From Eutypa lata (taxonomy: Eukaryota > Ascomycota > Sordariomycetes > Xylariales > Diatrypaceae), in assembly GCA_022661535.1 (NCBI GenBank), contig JAKULF010000005.1:3472001-3536000 (forward strand): a stretch of 64,000 bases of DNA, in the 5' to 3' direction. How positions within the stretch are numbered: position 1 is the stretch's first letter; the number at the start of each line of letters is the position of its first letter. The translations under genes and the position numbers were made by a program. Under the pieces are notes generated by a model that saw only the letters and a program-made list of their open reading frames with translations, had not been told where the DNA came from and ran no database searches. Positions 48,056 through 61,361 of the stretch are shown here, piece after piece.

Positions 48056-51000
48056 TAAATAATTAATTATTAAAAATTTAAATAAATTTATTTTATAATA
48101 TATAAATTTATAAAATTTAAAATTTAAATTAATTAATTTTTTTAATAAAAAAAGTTTACGAAATAATTTTATTTTTAATTTAATAATTTATTTAAAATAT
48201 TAATTAATTTATATAAAAAAATAATTAATTTATATAAAAAATTTCTTTTTTTATAAAACTTTTTATTTAAATTTATTTAATATTAATTATAAAAAAAATT
48301 TAATAATAAACGTTATTAAATAACTTTAATTTTAAAAAATTAAATTATTAATTTTTTAAAAACGTAAAGTTTTTTTTTTTTTTTTTTTTTAATAAATTTA
48401 TAAAAATTAAATTCGTTAAAAAAAAATTTTTTATTTTTCGTTTTATAATTTATTAAAAATTTATAATTTAAAAACGTATTTTTCCTTAATATTTTTAAAC
48501 CGATTATATTATAACAATTAAGTTTATTTTAATTAAAAAAAAAACTTTAATTTGTAATTTATTTAAAGCTTTTTTATAATTAACGTATATAATTTTCTTT
48601 TTATATAACTTTTTATTAAAACGAAAGTTAACTTTTTAAATAAATAATTTTTCTTTATTATAATGTTAATTATTTTTTAAAATAATTAAAAATAATTTAA
48701 ATTTAATAAAAAGTTTTATTATAAATATTTTTAATAATAACGTTATTAAAAAATTTATTATTTTCGTTATAATAACTTTTAAATTTTTTAATAAAAATTA
48801 AAATTAAAAATTTATTATTTATAAATAAAAAATTTAATAAATTAATTATTTAAATTTTAACTTAAATTTATTTTTTAATAATAACGATTATATTTAAATC
48901 GAATTTAATATTTATTAAAAAAATACTTTTTTTTCGTAAATTTTATATATAAATATATATTAAACTTTATTTAATTTAAAGTTTTCGTTAAAAACTTTTC
49001 GTAATTTTTTCGTAATAACGCTTAAAATTAATAAATAATAAAGTTAAATATAAATATTAAAACATTTATATTAAATAATTTTAAAAAGCTTTTCGAAAAA
49101 GTTATTAAACGATTTAAAGTTATAAAGTTTAAAGCTTTTAAATTTTTAAAAAACGATAAGTTTAAATTAAATTATATTTATATAAACGTATTTATTAAAA
49201 ATTAAATCGTTAAATATATTTATTATTATTAAATTATTAACTTTTTTTTTATATTATAATAAATATTTTATTTATATAATTGTTTTTATATTTAACTTTA
49301 AGTTTTCGTATTTCGATTTAATAAAAATATACGTTTTAACGATTACTTTATTTATTTCGAAAAAAAAACTTAAATTTATTAAAATATAATTTTAATTAAA
49401 TTAAAAATTATCTTTTTTTAATTTAATTTTAAAAAGTTTAAATACGTTTTTATTAATTAACGTTTATTAAATAAACGTTTTAATATTATTAATCGTTTAA
49501 TATTATTTATTTCGATTATATATATATAAAAATTAATTAAAAAATATAAATTTTACGATTAAAATTATAACGAAAATAATTCGTTTTAAATTAATCGTTA
49601 AAATTAAAAAAACCGTTTCGAATATTAATTTTTTTTAAAAATTAAAATTTAAACATTAATTAATAATTTAATTAATATTTTCTTTTATATAAAAATTAAT
49701 ATTACGATTAATTTAACGATAAAAAAACTTTTACGAAAACTTTTAAATTAATTATTACGAAAATTTTTAAAATAAATATAATAACTTATATCGTAAATGT
49801 TTTAATAAACGTTATTTTAATCGAAATTTTTAACGTTTTAATTAAAAAATTCGTATTAATCGTAAAAATTAATTCGTTTATTTTTAAAACGAATAATACG
49901 TATTTATTAATAAATAAAATAAAATTAATATTAAAAAATAACTTATTATTAATAATTATTTTTTTTAAAAGAAAAATTATACGAAACGAAAAAAATATTT
50001 ATTATTATAAAAAGTTCGTAAAAAATTAATATAAATTTATTTATTTTATCGTATTTATTAATATTAATGTTTTTCGTTTAATTTTTTTTTAAAAATATTT
50101 ATATAAATTATATATATTAAAACTTATATTAAAATACGTTTTTTTTTATTTTTTTAATTATTAAAATAAATTTATAAAAACTTTTTAATATAAAAAAAGT
50201 TAATTTCTTTTTAATATTTATTAAAAACGTTTTAAAAAATATTAAATAATAACTTTTATCTTTAATAAAAATTATTTATATTTCGTTTTTTTTTATAATA
50301 AAAAACATTTAAAAAAATATATTACTTTTAAATTTTATTAAAAATAAATAATTAAATAAATAATAACGTTTTTTTTACGAATAATATAAAATAAAGTTTT
50401 ATTTATTTTAAATTTATATTAAATTTAAATTTATTTAAAAAATATATATATATAATTTTTTTTCTTATATATAATAATATAATTATTATTATATATATAA
50501 ATATAAAAGCGTTATATATTATTATAAATAAAGATTAAATAAAATAAACTTTTTTTAATTAATAAAAAATATTTAATAATATTATTACGTTTAAAAATTT
50601 TAATAATTTAATTACTTTTAAAAAAAAATATATTTAATATTATTATTTTTATAAAACGAAATAATAAAAAAGTTTAATTTATCGTTTTCGTTATAATTTA
50701 AATAAAAAATTATTTAAAATTTAATTTTTTTTTCGAAAATAATTAATTAAATAAAAATAAAATAATAATTAATTTTTTTAAAAAATAAATTAAGTTTTCG
50801 TTTTACGAATAAATTGCGATATTTATAAAAGTTATTCGTAAAAAAAGCTTAATTAAAAAAAAGATAATCGTTAAATATAATATTATTATTCTTTTTTATT
50901 TTATAATTATTATATTAATAAAATATATTAATTTTTAAAAATTTAATAAGTTTAATTAAAAACGAATATATTTCTTTTTAACTTTATAAAACGATATATT

Positions 51001-54000
51001 AAATATTATCGTAAAAATTAATATTTTAAAATTAATACTTTATATAAATTATATTAATTTATTCGTTATAATTTTTAAAAATATTAAATTCGAAATAATT
51101 TAAAATATAAATAAAAACGATTTTTTTATTATAAATTAAATAAAAATTATCGTAATATAAATTTTTTAAAAATGTAAAAAAAACATATTTTAAGTTTTTA
51201 TAATTTATAATATAAATATTATTAAAAAATTAATATATATTTTAATCGTAAAAGTTATTACGATAAAAAATATTTAATTAATTATATATTTAAATATTAA
51301 AAATTAAAGATTTTTTTTCTTTATTAAAAAATAATATAAAGATAATATTTTAATTAACTTTATAACGCTTTTAAATAAGTTTAAAATATATATTAAAAAT
51401 AAAATTAATATTATAATTACGAATTTAAATTTCGCGATTAAATTAAAAGAAATCTTCGAAAAGTATAATATATACCGAAATAAAAAAATTATATTTATAT
51501 TAAAAAAATAAAAAATAAAAATTAACTTTATTAAAAGTTAATAACGTTAAAAGATTTATATTAAACATTATCGATTTAATATAAAAAATTAAACTTTTTT
51601 AATAAAATCTTTAATAATATATATATATTAAAACGATTAAATTAAATAAAGAAATCTTTTACTTTTAAATACTTAATTTTTATTATTTAACGAATAAAAA
51701 AAAAACATAAAAGTTATATCGTTATTAATTTATAAGCTTTTAATAATTTAATTATATTAAATTTTTATTTTATATTATTATAAAATAATATCTTTTTTAT
51801 ATATATAAAAAAAAATTTATAATAATATTTAATATAATAATATTTTTTTATTAATTTTCTTTATAAAATTTATATAAAAATAAAATAATTATTATATTTT
51901 TTAAAAATTTAAAAATATTTAACGTTTATTTTATAAATTTGAAAAATAACTTAACGTTTTTTTAACGATTTATAAATTAAACTTTATTTTTATATAAAAA
52001 ATTTTATCGTATATATATTAATAACGTCGTAATTCTTAACGATATTAAAAAAAACATCTTTTTAACGTTAATATAATTTTTAAATATTTTATAAATATAA
52101 ACTTTTTTTTATTAATAAAGAAATTATTTTACGAATATATATTAATAAAATTATTTAACGTTAAAATTAACGGTTTCGATATTATTATTATATAAAATAA
52201 AATATAAATTATATAAAAACTTAAATTTCTTTATATTTTAATTAATTTTAAAACGTATTTTAAAATAATAATTTAACTTTAAAAATATTTCTTTTATTTT
52301 AATAAAAAGTAAAACTTTTATAAAAAAAAACGAAAATATTAATAATAAAAAGAATTAATAATAATCTTTTAAAGTAAATATTATATTAAAAAAAATATTT
52401 ATTCGAAAATTAAATTTTATTTTTAAAAAATTAAAAAGTTTTCGATTATTATAAAACGTATTTTTCGATAAAAATTACTTTATTTATTAAAATTTATATC
52501 GATAATTTTTTTTTAAAATCGATATTTTTTAATAATAAAACTTTATTATTATAATTTTTTACTTTTTTATTTTAAAAAAAAAATTAATTTTTTTAAATAA
52601 TATTAAAGTTATTATATATTTTAATAAAATTTTTATTTTTATGAAAAAAAAATATAAAATTATAAAATTCGAAATAATATATTTAATTTAAGTTTATAAA
52701 TAACTTTATTTTTAATTTTATTTTTATATTTAAAATATAATAATTTTTATTAATTATAAAATTATAAAAAAAATTATTAATTAAAAAAATTTATATTTTA
52801 TTAATATAATTAAAAATAACTTTTAATTAATAACGATTTTAATATATTTTAAATAATATAAACTTAACGTTAAATATATTTTCGATAAAATTAATTTAAT
52901 TTTAAATATATTATTAAAACTTTTTAAGTTAAATATAAAAAAAGATATAATAAATAAAAAAAATAATATTAAAAATAAACTTAATAATATAAATAAAAGT
53001 TTTAATTACGTTATATTAAAAAAAACTTTTAATTTTAAATATAAATAAAAAATTATTAACGAATATAAAATTAATAATTAAATAATACGTATTATTAATA
53101 AATTATTTTTTAAATATAATAATTATTAATAAAAGATTTTTTAACGAATCGAAAAAATTAAAAAAAAAAAAAAAAAATATTTAAATTTAATTTAAAAAAT
53201 ATAATAAATATAAAGTTTTTCGAATTAAAAAATGTTATTTTTATATTAAAAAAAAACTTTTATATAATATCTTTTAATTAAAAAATTATTTTATTATTTT
53301 AAATTTATATTATAAAAAAATATTTAATATAATTTATAATATTAAATATTATTTTAATATTAAAAAAATATTATACGATTTAAATAATAATATAATATTT
53401 AATTTAACGAAAAAATTAAAAATTACGTAAAACATTACTTTAATTATTAATAAAATCGAATTAATAAATAAAAAAACTTAACTTTTTATATTTTATATAA
53501 ATAAAACCGTTTTTTTATTATATAATAACGTTAAATTTTATAATTAACTTATTATAAATTTTTAATAAAAATAATTTTTAATTTATATTTAATTATAATA
53601 TTTTTAATATTTTATTAATTATTATATATAAATTTATTAAAAAAGTTATTTTAATTTCGAAAAATATTATATATATAATTAAAAAATAAATAATAATTAT
53701 TTAATATATTTTAATATTATTTAATTAAAAAATATTAAAACGTATAATTTCGAATAAAAATTTAAAATTTATATTTAAGTTTTAAAAAACGTTATTTTTT
53801 TTATAAAAAATTAAATTAAATATAATTATAATTTATTATTTTTAAAAAAACGATTAAAATAAAAAAATTAATTAAAAAATTAAAATCGTTATTTAATATT
53901 ATATAATAACGTTAAACGAACTTTAAATTTATAAAATTTCTTTTTTAATATAATATAAATAATATAAAATTATCGATTATAAAAAAAATATTAAATAAAA

Positions 54001-57000
54001 TAACTTTAAGTTTTAAGTTATTTTTCGTTTTTTTTTTAATTTTAAAATTTTTTTATAACTTTTTAATTTAAAAAACTTTTCGTAAATTATATTAAAAAAA
54101 ATAAAATTAATAATAAATTTCGTTATTATAAATTTAAAAATATAATATAACGTAAAATATATATTATTAAAATTTAATATTAAAAATAAAATTTATTTTC
54201 GTTTATATAAAAAATATAACTTATTTAAAAAACCGTTACGAAAGTAATTTTAATAAAAAATAAATTTATTAATCGTTATACGAAAAATAAAAAACTTTTT
54301 TTTTAAGCTTAATTTTTCGCGATATTAAAAAGTTTATTAAATGATTTTAATTATATATTTATATAAAACATTTAAAAAAAACGATTTTTATAATAAAAGA
54401 CGTTTTTAATTAAATAAAATATTCGTTAAAAATAATAATAACGTATAATAATTTTATAAAATTAAAAACCTTTTCGAAAAACGAATTAATAATTAACAAA
54501 ATTAACTTATAATTAAATATTTAATTAAATAAAGAAATTATAATTCGTAATATAATAAATAATATTCGAAAATAATTTTAATATAAAACGTAACGAAATT
54601 AATTAACGATTATAATAAAAAAGAATTATTTAAATTAAACTTTTTATAAAAAAACTTTAAAAAATTTAAACTTTTTTTTAAAATAAAATAAAAAATACTT
54701 TAAATAATTTTAAATTTATCGAAGTAATTTTATATATTAATATTTAAGTTTATATTTTAAGTTTTAATAATAAATAATAAAATAAAAGTTATTTTTTATA
54801 TATTAAAATACTTTTTTATACGTTTTATTTATTTTATAACTTTATTTATTTTTATAAAATTTTTATTTTTAAAATTTTTTTTAATATACGTAATTTAATA
54901 TTTTAATATTAAAATTTTTTTTTTATTTAATTTTTTTTATATCGTTAATTATTTTTTAATTCGAAAATTTACGTTTTTATATTTATTTTTTTAATTAAAA
55001 TATAATAATTAATATTTATTTTTTAATAACTTTTATTTATATAATATATGTTATATATAACCTTTAATTATATTATTTTAAAAATTTTACTTTATTTTTT
55101 TTTTAATATTTAAAACTTTTATTTTATTAATTTATAATTTTTCTTTTTATTTTTTTAATTATTTCTTTTTAAATTTTTTTTATTATTATTAAAATAATTA
55201 AATTTTTAATTAAAAACTTTAATTATAAAACTAACGATATCGTTTTTAAATAAATTCGAAGAAATTTTTAATTAATATTTTTAATAAAAAACTTTATTTA
55301 ATTAACTTTTAAAAATTATTTTATAAAAAATAATTCTTTAAAGCTTAAAAGATTAAATTTTTAAAATTAAAGTATTATAAATAAAATTATAAACGAATAA
55401 TAATAAATAATCGCTTTTTTTAATTATTATTTTTCGAATATAAAATACGATTTTATTATCGTTTTAAAAATTATTATATATATTTTACTTAAAACGTAAA
55501 TTTTTAACTTTCGTTTATAAATAATAATAATTTTTATATTAAAAAATATAATTAAAAATAAAAATTTAAATAATTAATAAAACGATTTCGATTTATTAAT
55601 AATTAAAATGTTTTTATTTAAAAATTTAAAAACCTTTTAAATTTATAAAGATTTAACGTATAATTTCGAAAATTAATTTATTAAATTTATAAAGGATTTA
55701 AATAACGTTAATTTAAATTAAATAAAAGTTTTAATAAATATTTATATTATTTTTACGTATTAAAAAAACCATTATAATAATAAAAACATTTTTTATAAAT
55801 TAATTTTTTTCATTTAAATAAAAACTTAATAATTAAAAAAAAACGCATTTTTATTAAAATTATAATTAAAATTAAAAAAAAACTTAAAAATATTAAATTA
55901 TTAATTTTTATTTTTAATTATATTTTATTTTAATAATATTAAATTTTTATTTTATTTATTAAATATTATTAAATAAAAATAAATTTTTTTTTATAAAATT
56001 TAAATTATTTTTTAAATTATTAAATAATAAATAAAAAAAATTTAAAAAATATAAAATTTAATTTTAAAATTATAAATCTTTTAAAAAACATTAAAAATAA
56101 TTAAAACATTTTTATTAAAATTTTTTAATATTAAAATAATTAATATAAAATAATTTTTAATTTATTTATTAACATTATAAATTCGATATTATTAACGAAT
56201 TTTTAATTATAAAAAATTATTTAAATTATTATAATAAATTTTATTAAAAATTATATTTTTAAAAATATATTAAAAAAAATTATATTTATAAAAAAAACAT
56301 CGAAAATTATTTATAAAAAAATTAATTAAATATTTTTTTATAAAATTTTAAAAATAACGTAAAAGTCGTTTACGATTATTTTTATAAATCGATTAAAAAT
56401 ATTATTAAAAAGTTTTTTTTATTAAAAAGAAATATAAAATTAAAAATTAAAAATAAATTAATAAATTTTATTAAATAAATTTAAAAATAAAAAAATCGAA
56501 AAATAATTATATTAATTTTAATCTTTTTATAAAAAATTAAATAAAACATTTTAAAACGATATTTTTATTAAAAAAACTTAAATAAATCGTTAAAAATCAT
56601 TTTTAATTATTTATAATTATAATAATAAACTTATTTTAAAATAATAAATAATTTTTTTAATTTTATTATAAATTTAAATAAAATTTAAAAAATAAATATA
56701 TTTTATTAAAAATAAACCTTTATTTATTTTCGTTAAATTAAATTTAAAAAAATTATATTTTTAAAAAAAACGAAAAAAAAAAAATTTATAAAATAACTTT
56801 TTTTATATTTAAAAACTTAATTTATAATTTCTTTTTATTTTATATTTATAATTATTAAAATATTAAATATTAAAATAAACGATATATTTTTAATTATTTT
56901 TTATATATAAACGATTATAATTATATATTAATTATAAACTTTTTATATATAAATTATATATAAATTATAATAAAGAAAATCGTTTATTATAAATTAATAA

Positions 57001-57429
57001 TTATTTATAACTTTAAATAAAACTTTTTATTAAACTTTTAAAAATTTATAAATTTAATTAAATATTATTAATATTTATAATTAACGATAAGTTTTTTTAA
57101 TTATATTATAACAATAATATAACGTTATAATAATTATAACGTTATATTATATTAATTTTATTATTAATTATTATAATATATTATAACGAAAATATTATTA
57201 ATACGTTAAAATAAATCGAAAAACGTTAATTATTATTATTTAATAACGATTATTATTAATTAACGATTATTATATTTATTAAAAAAATTATATTTAATTA
57301 ATTATTATTATAAAGTTATTATAAAACTTAAAAAAAATAATAAAAGTTATAATTATTAATAAAAATAAAAATAAATTTTTATTAATTAATAAAGTAAAAT
57401 AAACTTATTAATTATTTTATTTATTAATT

Positions 57430-57785
57430 ATTTTTAAATAAAGTCGTTTAAAAGTTTATTTAATTAAATCGTAATAAAATTATAATTAAAATAATAATAA
57501 TTAATTATTATAAAAATTAAGTTTATAAATAAATAAATTTAATTTAATAATAATATATTATAAGTTAATAATTAATAAAATCTTTATTAATTACGCGATA
57601 TTTTTTTTTATTAAAAAATAATTAAAATTATATTATTATTATTAAATATTTATTATAAAAAAAAAACTTTAAATTTAAACTTTAAAAGTAATAAAATAAT
57701 AAAATAATCGTTAAAAAATTTAAACTTTTTTTTTAAAAAAAAACGATTAAACTTTTAATTATTAAATTAAACGATTTTATAACTT
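57430..57785 (+). repeat. Repeat B, copy 2
   Basis: The partner of 47700-48055. It lies about 270 bp left of repeat A copy 2, so B and A may be two parts of one element whose right end is at about 58196. Confidence 0.75.
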
Positions 57786-58051
57786 TTTTATTTTTAAATA
57801 AAAAATTAAAATTTTATTTTAAAAAAAATTATAAAAAAATTATAAAAAAACGATATAATTTAATAAAAATATTAAAAATATTAAAAAAATAAAATTTAAA
57901 ATTAATTTTAAAAATAAAATAATTAAAATTTAATTTACGATTATATAAAACTTAATTTAATTTAATAATAAAAAAATTTACTTTATAATAAATATTAAAC
58001 TTTATTATAAAAACAAAACGTTTTTATTTTTTTTCGTAAAAAATATATATT

Positions 58052-58196
58052 AAAAATAATTTTCTTTATAAATAATAAATCGGCGTTAAAGCTTTAAAAT
58101 TAAGCGTTATATCTTTTTCTTTCGTTAATTATTCTTCGAACGTTTTCTTAAATAATACAACTTTTTACATAATTATAAACCTCGTCTAACACCCTT
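58052..58196 (+). repeat. Repeat A, copy 2, least mutated, at the right edge of the AT block
   Basis: It ends near ...CTCGTCTAACACCCTT, exactly where normal-composition DNA begins. It keeps C and G at positions that are T and A in copy 1. It therefore marks the end of the repeat and the right boundary of RIP. Confidence 0.8.
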
Positions 58197-59379
58197 GGCA
58201 CGAGTGCACAATATGTCCAAAACAGTAGCTAATATCTCCACCGCCTTACCTTCGGCTGTTGTAGTACATGATCTACAGTGTGCTTAAGACCCATCATGCT
58301 CCCTTAACCGCGCTGAAAATTGTCTTAATCATCGTAAAATACAGTGCTTGATTATAGCAATTCATCCCTGTATTAGCGCCAAGAAGTCTAGACATATTTA
58401 TGGCCGCTACCTTTGTACAGCAAAACCAGATAATAAAAGCTTATATATCTTGTAGCATATCAACTTATACATTCTAAAGCCAAATGGTAAAGTTTTCAAA
58501 GCTGTGTTATTAGACATGCACAAAGGTCTATAATTTTGTCTCATGTAAACGCCCCACTGCTTTGCTTCTGTGAGCCAATCGAACTCCAGCTTTGTACGCG
58601 GAGCGTGTCCCGTAACTTGCCACATATGATTGGTTTTGGTTGATTTATCTCGCCACAAACTTCGCCGCGTTCTAACCTCGTCCAGTGACAGCCAGGGAGG
58701 ACAGGTAGCTAGAATGCGCCCTACGTATCTCCCCTACGAGGCCTGGGGAGATAGCCCCTAGCTGCTCTACAAACCCTCTGAATTGCGAGAAACCTTTATT
58801 TCTTTTTTCCGTTTTAACGTGACTGAATGCAGAGCTTTTCGTGTGTAGTTGGAATTGCTAAGGAATCACGATGGTCGTAGAAGTTCACTTGTTAACCCTT
58901 TCTTTACAATACAGATATGTCGGCGCGAGTAAGGTTAGATACGAGACTTCCTTGTCTATCAAATGCTCTTCTGCGCCATAATCTCCTTATCCAGGTATGA
59001 TAGCTCTTATAGGTGACTTCTGAGCAGTAAGGATGCCGCGTGCTATATATACCTTGTCAGTATTATTGAGTTCCCCGCCATTGTGAAAGCGACTGCTGTC
59101 ATTTACCCGCACACACGATTACAGACCTAAGGAACTCACACCTAATACTACTAAGTCCTTAAATACTCGTAAGTGTTTCTATTTCTCGGTTTTCTTGTCC
59201 CATCATATCCTAAGAGGGTGGAAATATGTTAACATCAAAGCTGAAGAGATCTCTACACCATCACAAGCCTTAGAGACCACAAGGTTAGGGATTCTTTCAT
59301 AACACCGCTTTCTGTCATATCTATTTCATTTCCGAGAGCTCATTAAAAGATACTCGCCTAAATCAAGTCATTGTACGCA
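58197..59379. other. Intergenic region and bZIP promoter/5' leader
   Basis: This 1.2-kb region has normal composition and no gene. A GTAAGTGTTTC at about 59169 could be a donor of a 5'-UTR intron before the bZIP start, but no acceptor can be chosen with confidence. Confidence 0.45.
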
Positions 59380-60159
59380 ATGTCTCAGGGCTTTGAATTG
59401 GAGGGGTATGCGACGACTCCAGGAGACCCGGTGATTTCTGACCTCGACGTTGTCCAAGGCTTTGAGTCCCCGTGCTACTCGCATCAAACTTGGAATTTAT
59501 CGCATTTCGTTACCACTGGCGATGAACAATCTCCTTTCAACACAGTAGGGAAACCGCCAGCCACCCAATCTTCGTTTGACGGATATCTCTCTCCTCCCCT
59601 CTCATGTGTAACGTATCTTGCGGCATCGCCTCGCCAGAATGGCGGTGAAGACCTACAAAGAGGTCCCATTGCACCTGAGCCATTTATATCTACTCTTGCC
59701 TCTCCAACTCAAATGCGACCTTTCTCTCCAGTAGCCCAATTCGACCATGACTATTACATTCCCGGTGTCTCCTCGGATCATATTTCTAGCCCAGTCGAAA
59801 TGAGGACGATAGTAGAGACAAAGACGGAACATACTAGCAGCGAAGAAGCGAGTATAGGCTCCACTGATTCAAATTCCCACCTAAGAGAGAAACGCACCAG
59901 TCAACGTCAACGCAACCGGATCGCTGCATCTAAGTGCCGACGAAAGTATAAACAGCAGGAGGACGACCTTGCGAAGAGGGAGCGGGAATTGGCGACAAAG
60001 CATAAGGTCCTCTCCGACAGCGCCATGGCCCTCAAGAACGAAGTCTTCGACTTGAAATACGAAATTCTCAAGCACGGTTCCTGCAATTGCAGTGTGATCG
60101 ACGATTATATTGCGAGGGCTGCACGTGAGCTTCCGAGAGTGGATGGATCGACCAGATAG
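59380..60159 (+). CDS. bZIP transcription factor
   Basis: An intronless frame of 259 aa. The basic region at about residues 168-190 has RQRNRIAASKCRRK, the N-x2-AA-x2-CR signature of AP-1/ATF/CREB-type bZIPs. A leucine-zipper-like helix follows (DDLAKRERELATKH, then LSDSAMALKNEVFDLKYEIL), ending in HGSCNCSVIDDYI, a Cys-containing tail also found after fungal ATF-type zippers. The N-terminal 165 residues are Ser/Pro/Thr-rich and probably an activation region; SPPLSCVTYLAASPR and similar SP sites may be phosphorylated. It should act as a nuclear dimer on CRE/ATF-like sites. The ATG at 59380 is the first in frame. It sits 1.2 kb from the AT-rich block, so position effects from heterochromatin are possible. 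Confidence 0.9.
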   Translation: MSQGFELEGYATTPGDPVISDLDVVQGFESPCYSHQTWNLSHFVTTGDEQSPFNTVGKPPATQSSFDGYLSPPLSCVTYLAASPRQNGGEDLQRGPIAPEPFISTLASPTQMRPFSPVAQFDHDYYIPGVSSDHISSPVEMRTIVETKTEHTSSEEASIGSTDSNSHLREKRTSQRQRNRIAASKCRRKYKQQEDDLAKRERELATKHKVLSDSAMALKNEVFDLKYEILKHGSCNCSVIDDYIARAARELPRVDGSTR

Positions 60160-60614
60160 CATTTGAATTGAATCCTCTCGTACACAGCCTGTCGTTGTTG
60201 AAAATCGACTTGAGACAACCCCTGGAATATGCCTTGGACTAAACTACAAATATGCGGAGGTAGATTACTTGTACGCCAAGAAGACAAAGTTACGCCGCTG
60301 AGCTCTCAACTAGAGTGGGCAATATGTCAGTATTAGGTTGGGAGTGCGCCGTTTCTGACAATGGTTGAAAAGAAGTTCGGGGTTACTTTTTTGCTGGAGT
60401 AATTATGCGCTATTCTGGCTTGAGTTAATTTCACCCCACGATAATTAAATGGATGAATGACGAGCGCATTGGGGAATAGATGGAACAGTTAATGAGACTA
60501 TGAATTGCACTACTTTGACGATAATAAAAATTTGATACCTATATATAGGAGAATAAGATTGACTCGCTTCCATTTGCTAATCAATTAAATTGCTAGTTTT
60601 GAATCTCGTCCGTG

Positions 60615-60633
60615 TATATATATATATATATAT
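60615..60633. repeat. (TA)n microsatellite
   Basis: About nine uninterrupted TA units downstream of the bZIP gene. Confidence 0.9.
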
Positions 60634-60889
60634 TCTCTTCTTAATACCCCATAGGATATTAATGCACATTGGAACTAAACGATACACCTACTAACATGCA
60701 ACCCGGTGTCGAACCCACGATAAGATGATGCTACTAAGAGAATAACCTTTTGTGTGATTTTATTGTTCGGTAACCCGGCCATCAAGTCATCGTATTTAAA
60801 GTGGACCTACCGAGATGGATGGGTAGATGTTAAATTTCCGGCAGACAGCCCCACCGACTTACACCTCCGGATACCCTTGACTCCGTGAT

Positions 60890-60904
60890 CTCGGGAGTTC
60901 CGAG
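60890..60904. promoter_or_regulatory. CGG-N5-CCG palindrome (zinc-cluster-type site)
   Basis: CTCGG-GAGTT-CCGAG has inverted CGG triplets 5 bp apart, the arrangement bound by some Zn2Cys6 factors. It lies between two convergent 3' ends, so a regulatory role is uncertain. Confidence 0.3.
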
Positions 60905-61361
60905 CGGGTCGAATCACGAAGCTGAAACATCCACCTCCCGGGCCGTTAGTTTAAAGGATTGCTGACATCCCACGCATCCTTCACTGGCCTACAAGTAACG
61001 CGGACACCACGTTGACAGAGGGCACAAAATCACATATTATGTCATACTAATCATCTAAAGTGATTACGTTAGTGGCGTCATCCTAGTATAAGTTTCGCTT
61101 AGTTGATCGTATAATCTAGACAATGACTAAACATTTTCTGTTTCTATCCAAGCTATATAGTCTAGTTAATCCAACATTCATATCTACCACAGCTCTTGGT
61201 TCTTCTATTTGATAATAGTCTCTGTGGGGTAATACAGTAGGGTGTAACTATGTGGGTTATTGATCCACAAGGACACAATACCGTAGGGATATCAGTGCGC
61301 CACTCCAAAGATATCTACTCGAAAGTGGAAGCCACGCTAGTAGAGCCTCCAGATAGCATGC

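Larger units (their letters stand above)
43691..58196. repeat. AT-saturated block of RIP-mutated repeats
   Basis: About 14.5 kb of nearly pure A and T with no long open frame in any of six frames. The few remaining C and G sit mostly in CG, CT and AG; CA and TG are very rare and TA is extremely common. This is the pattern left by repeat-induced point mutation (C-to-T on both strands). Two pairs of related segments are recognisable inside (46388-46530 with 58052-58196; about 47700-48055 with about 57430-57785), showing that it was built from repeats. The original elements are no longer identifiable. Such blocks are often heterochromatic and can be regional centromeres. Confidence 0.88.
60160..61361. 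other. Intergenic region between convergent bZIP and transporter genes
   Basis: This 1.2-kb region includes a (TA) microsatellite at 60615-60633, a tRNA-like B-box fragment near 60702-60720, and a GC-richer patch at 60840-60980 with a CGG-N5-CCG palindrome. No gene is seen. Confidence 0.5.

Noticed and set aside
43691..58196. Mitochondrial DNA insertion as the cause of the AT-rich block
   Set aside because: No mitochondrial gene, tRNA or rRNA is recognisable, and paired repeat copies differ by RIP-type transitions.
43960..58196. CRISPR array or tandem satellite in the AT-rich block
   Set aside because: Repeats are few, diverged and not regularly spaced; the organism is a eukaryote.
60700..60775. 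Possible tRNA gene on the minus strand
   Set aside because: Only a B-box-like string is present; the T-arm flanks (GTGGG and CCGGG) do not pair and no acceptor stem or D arm was found.
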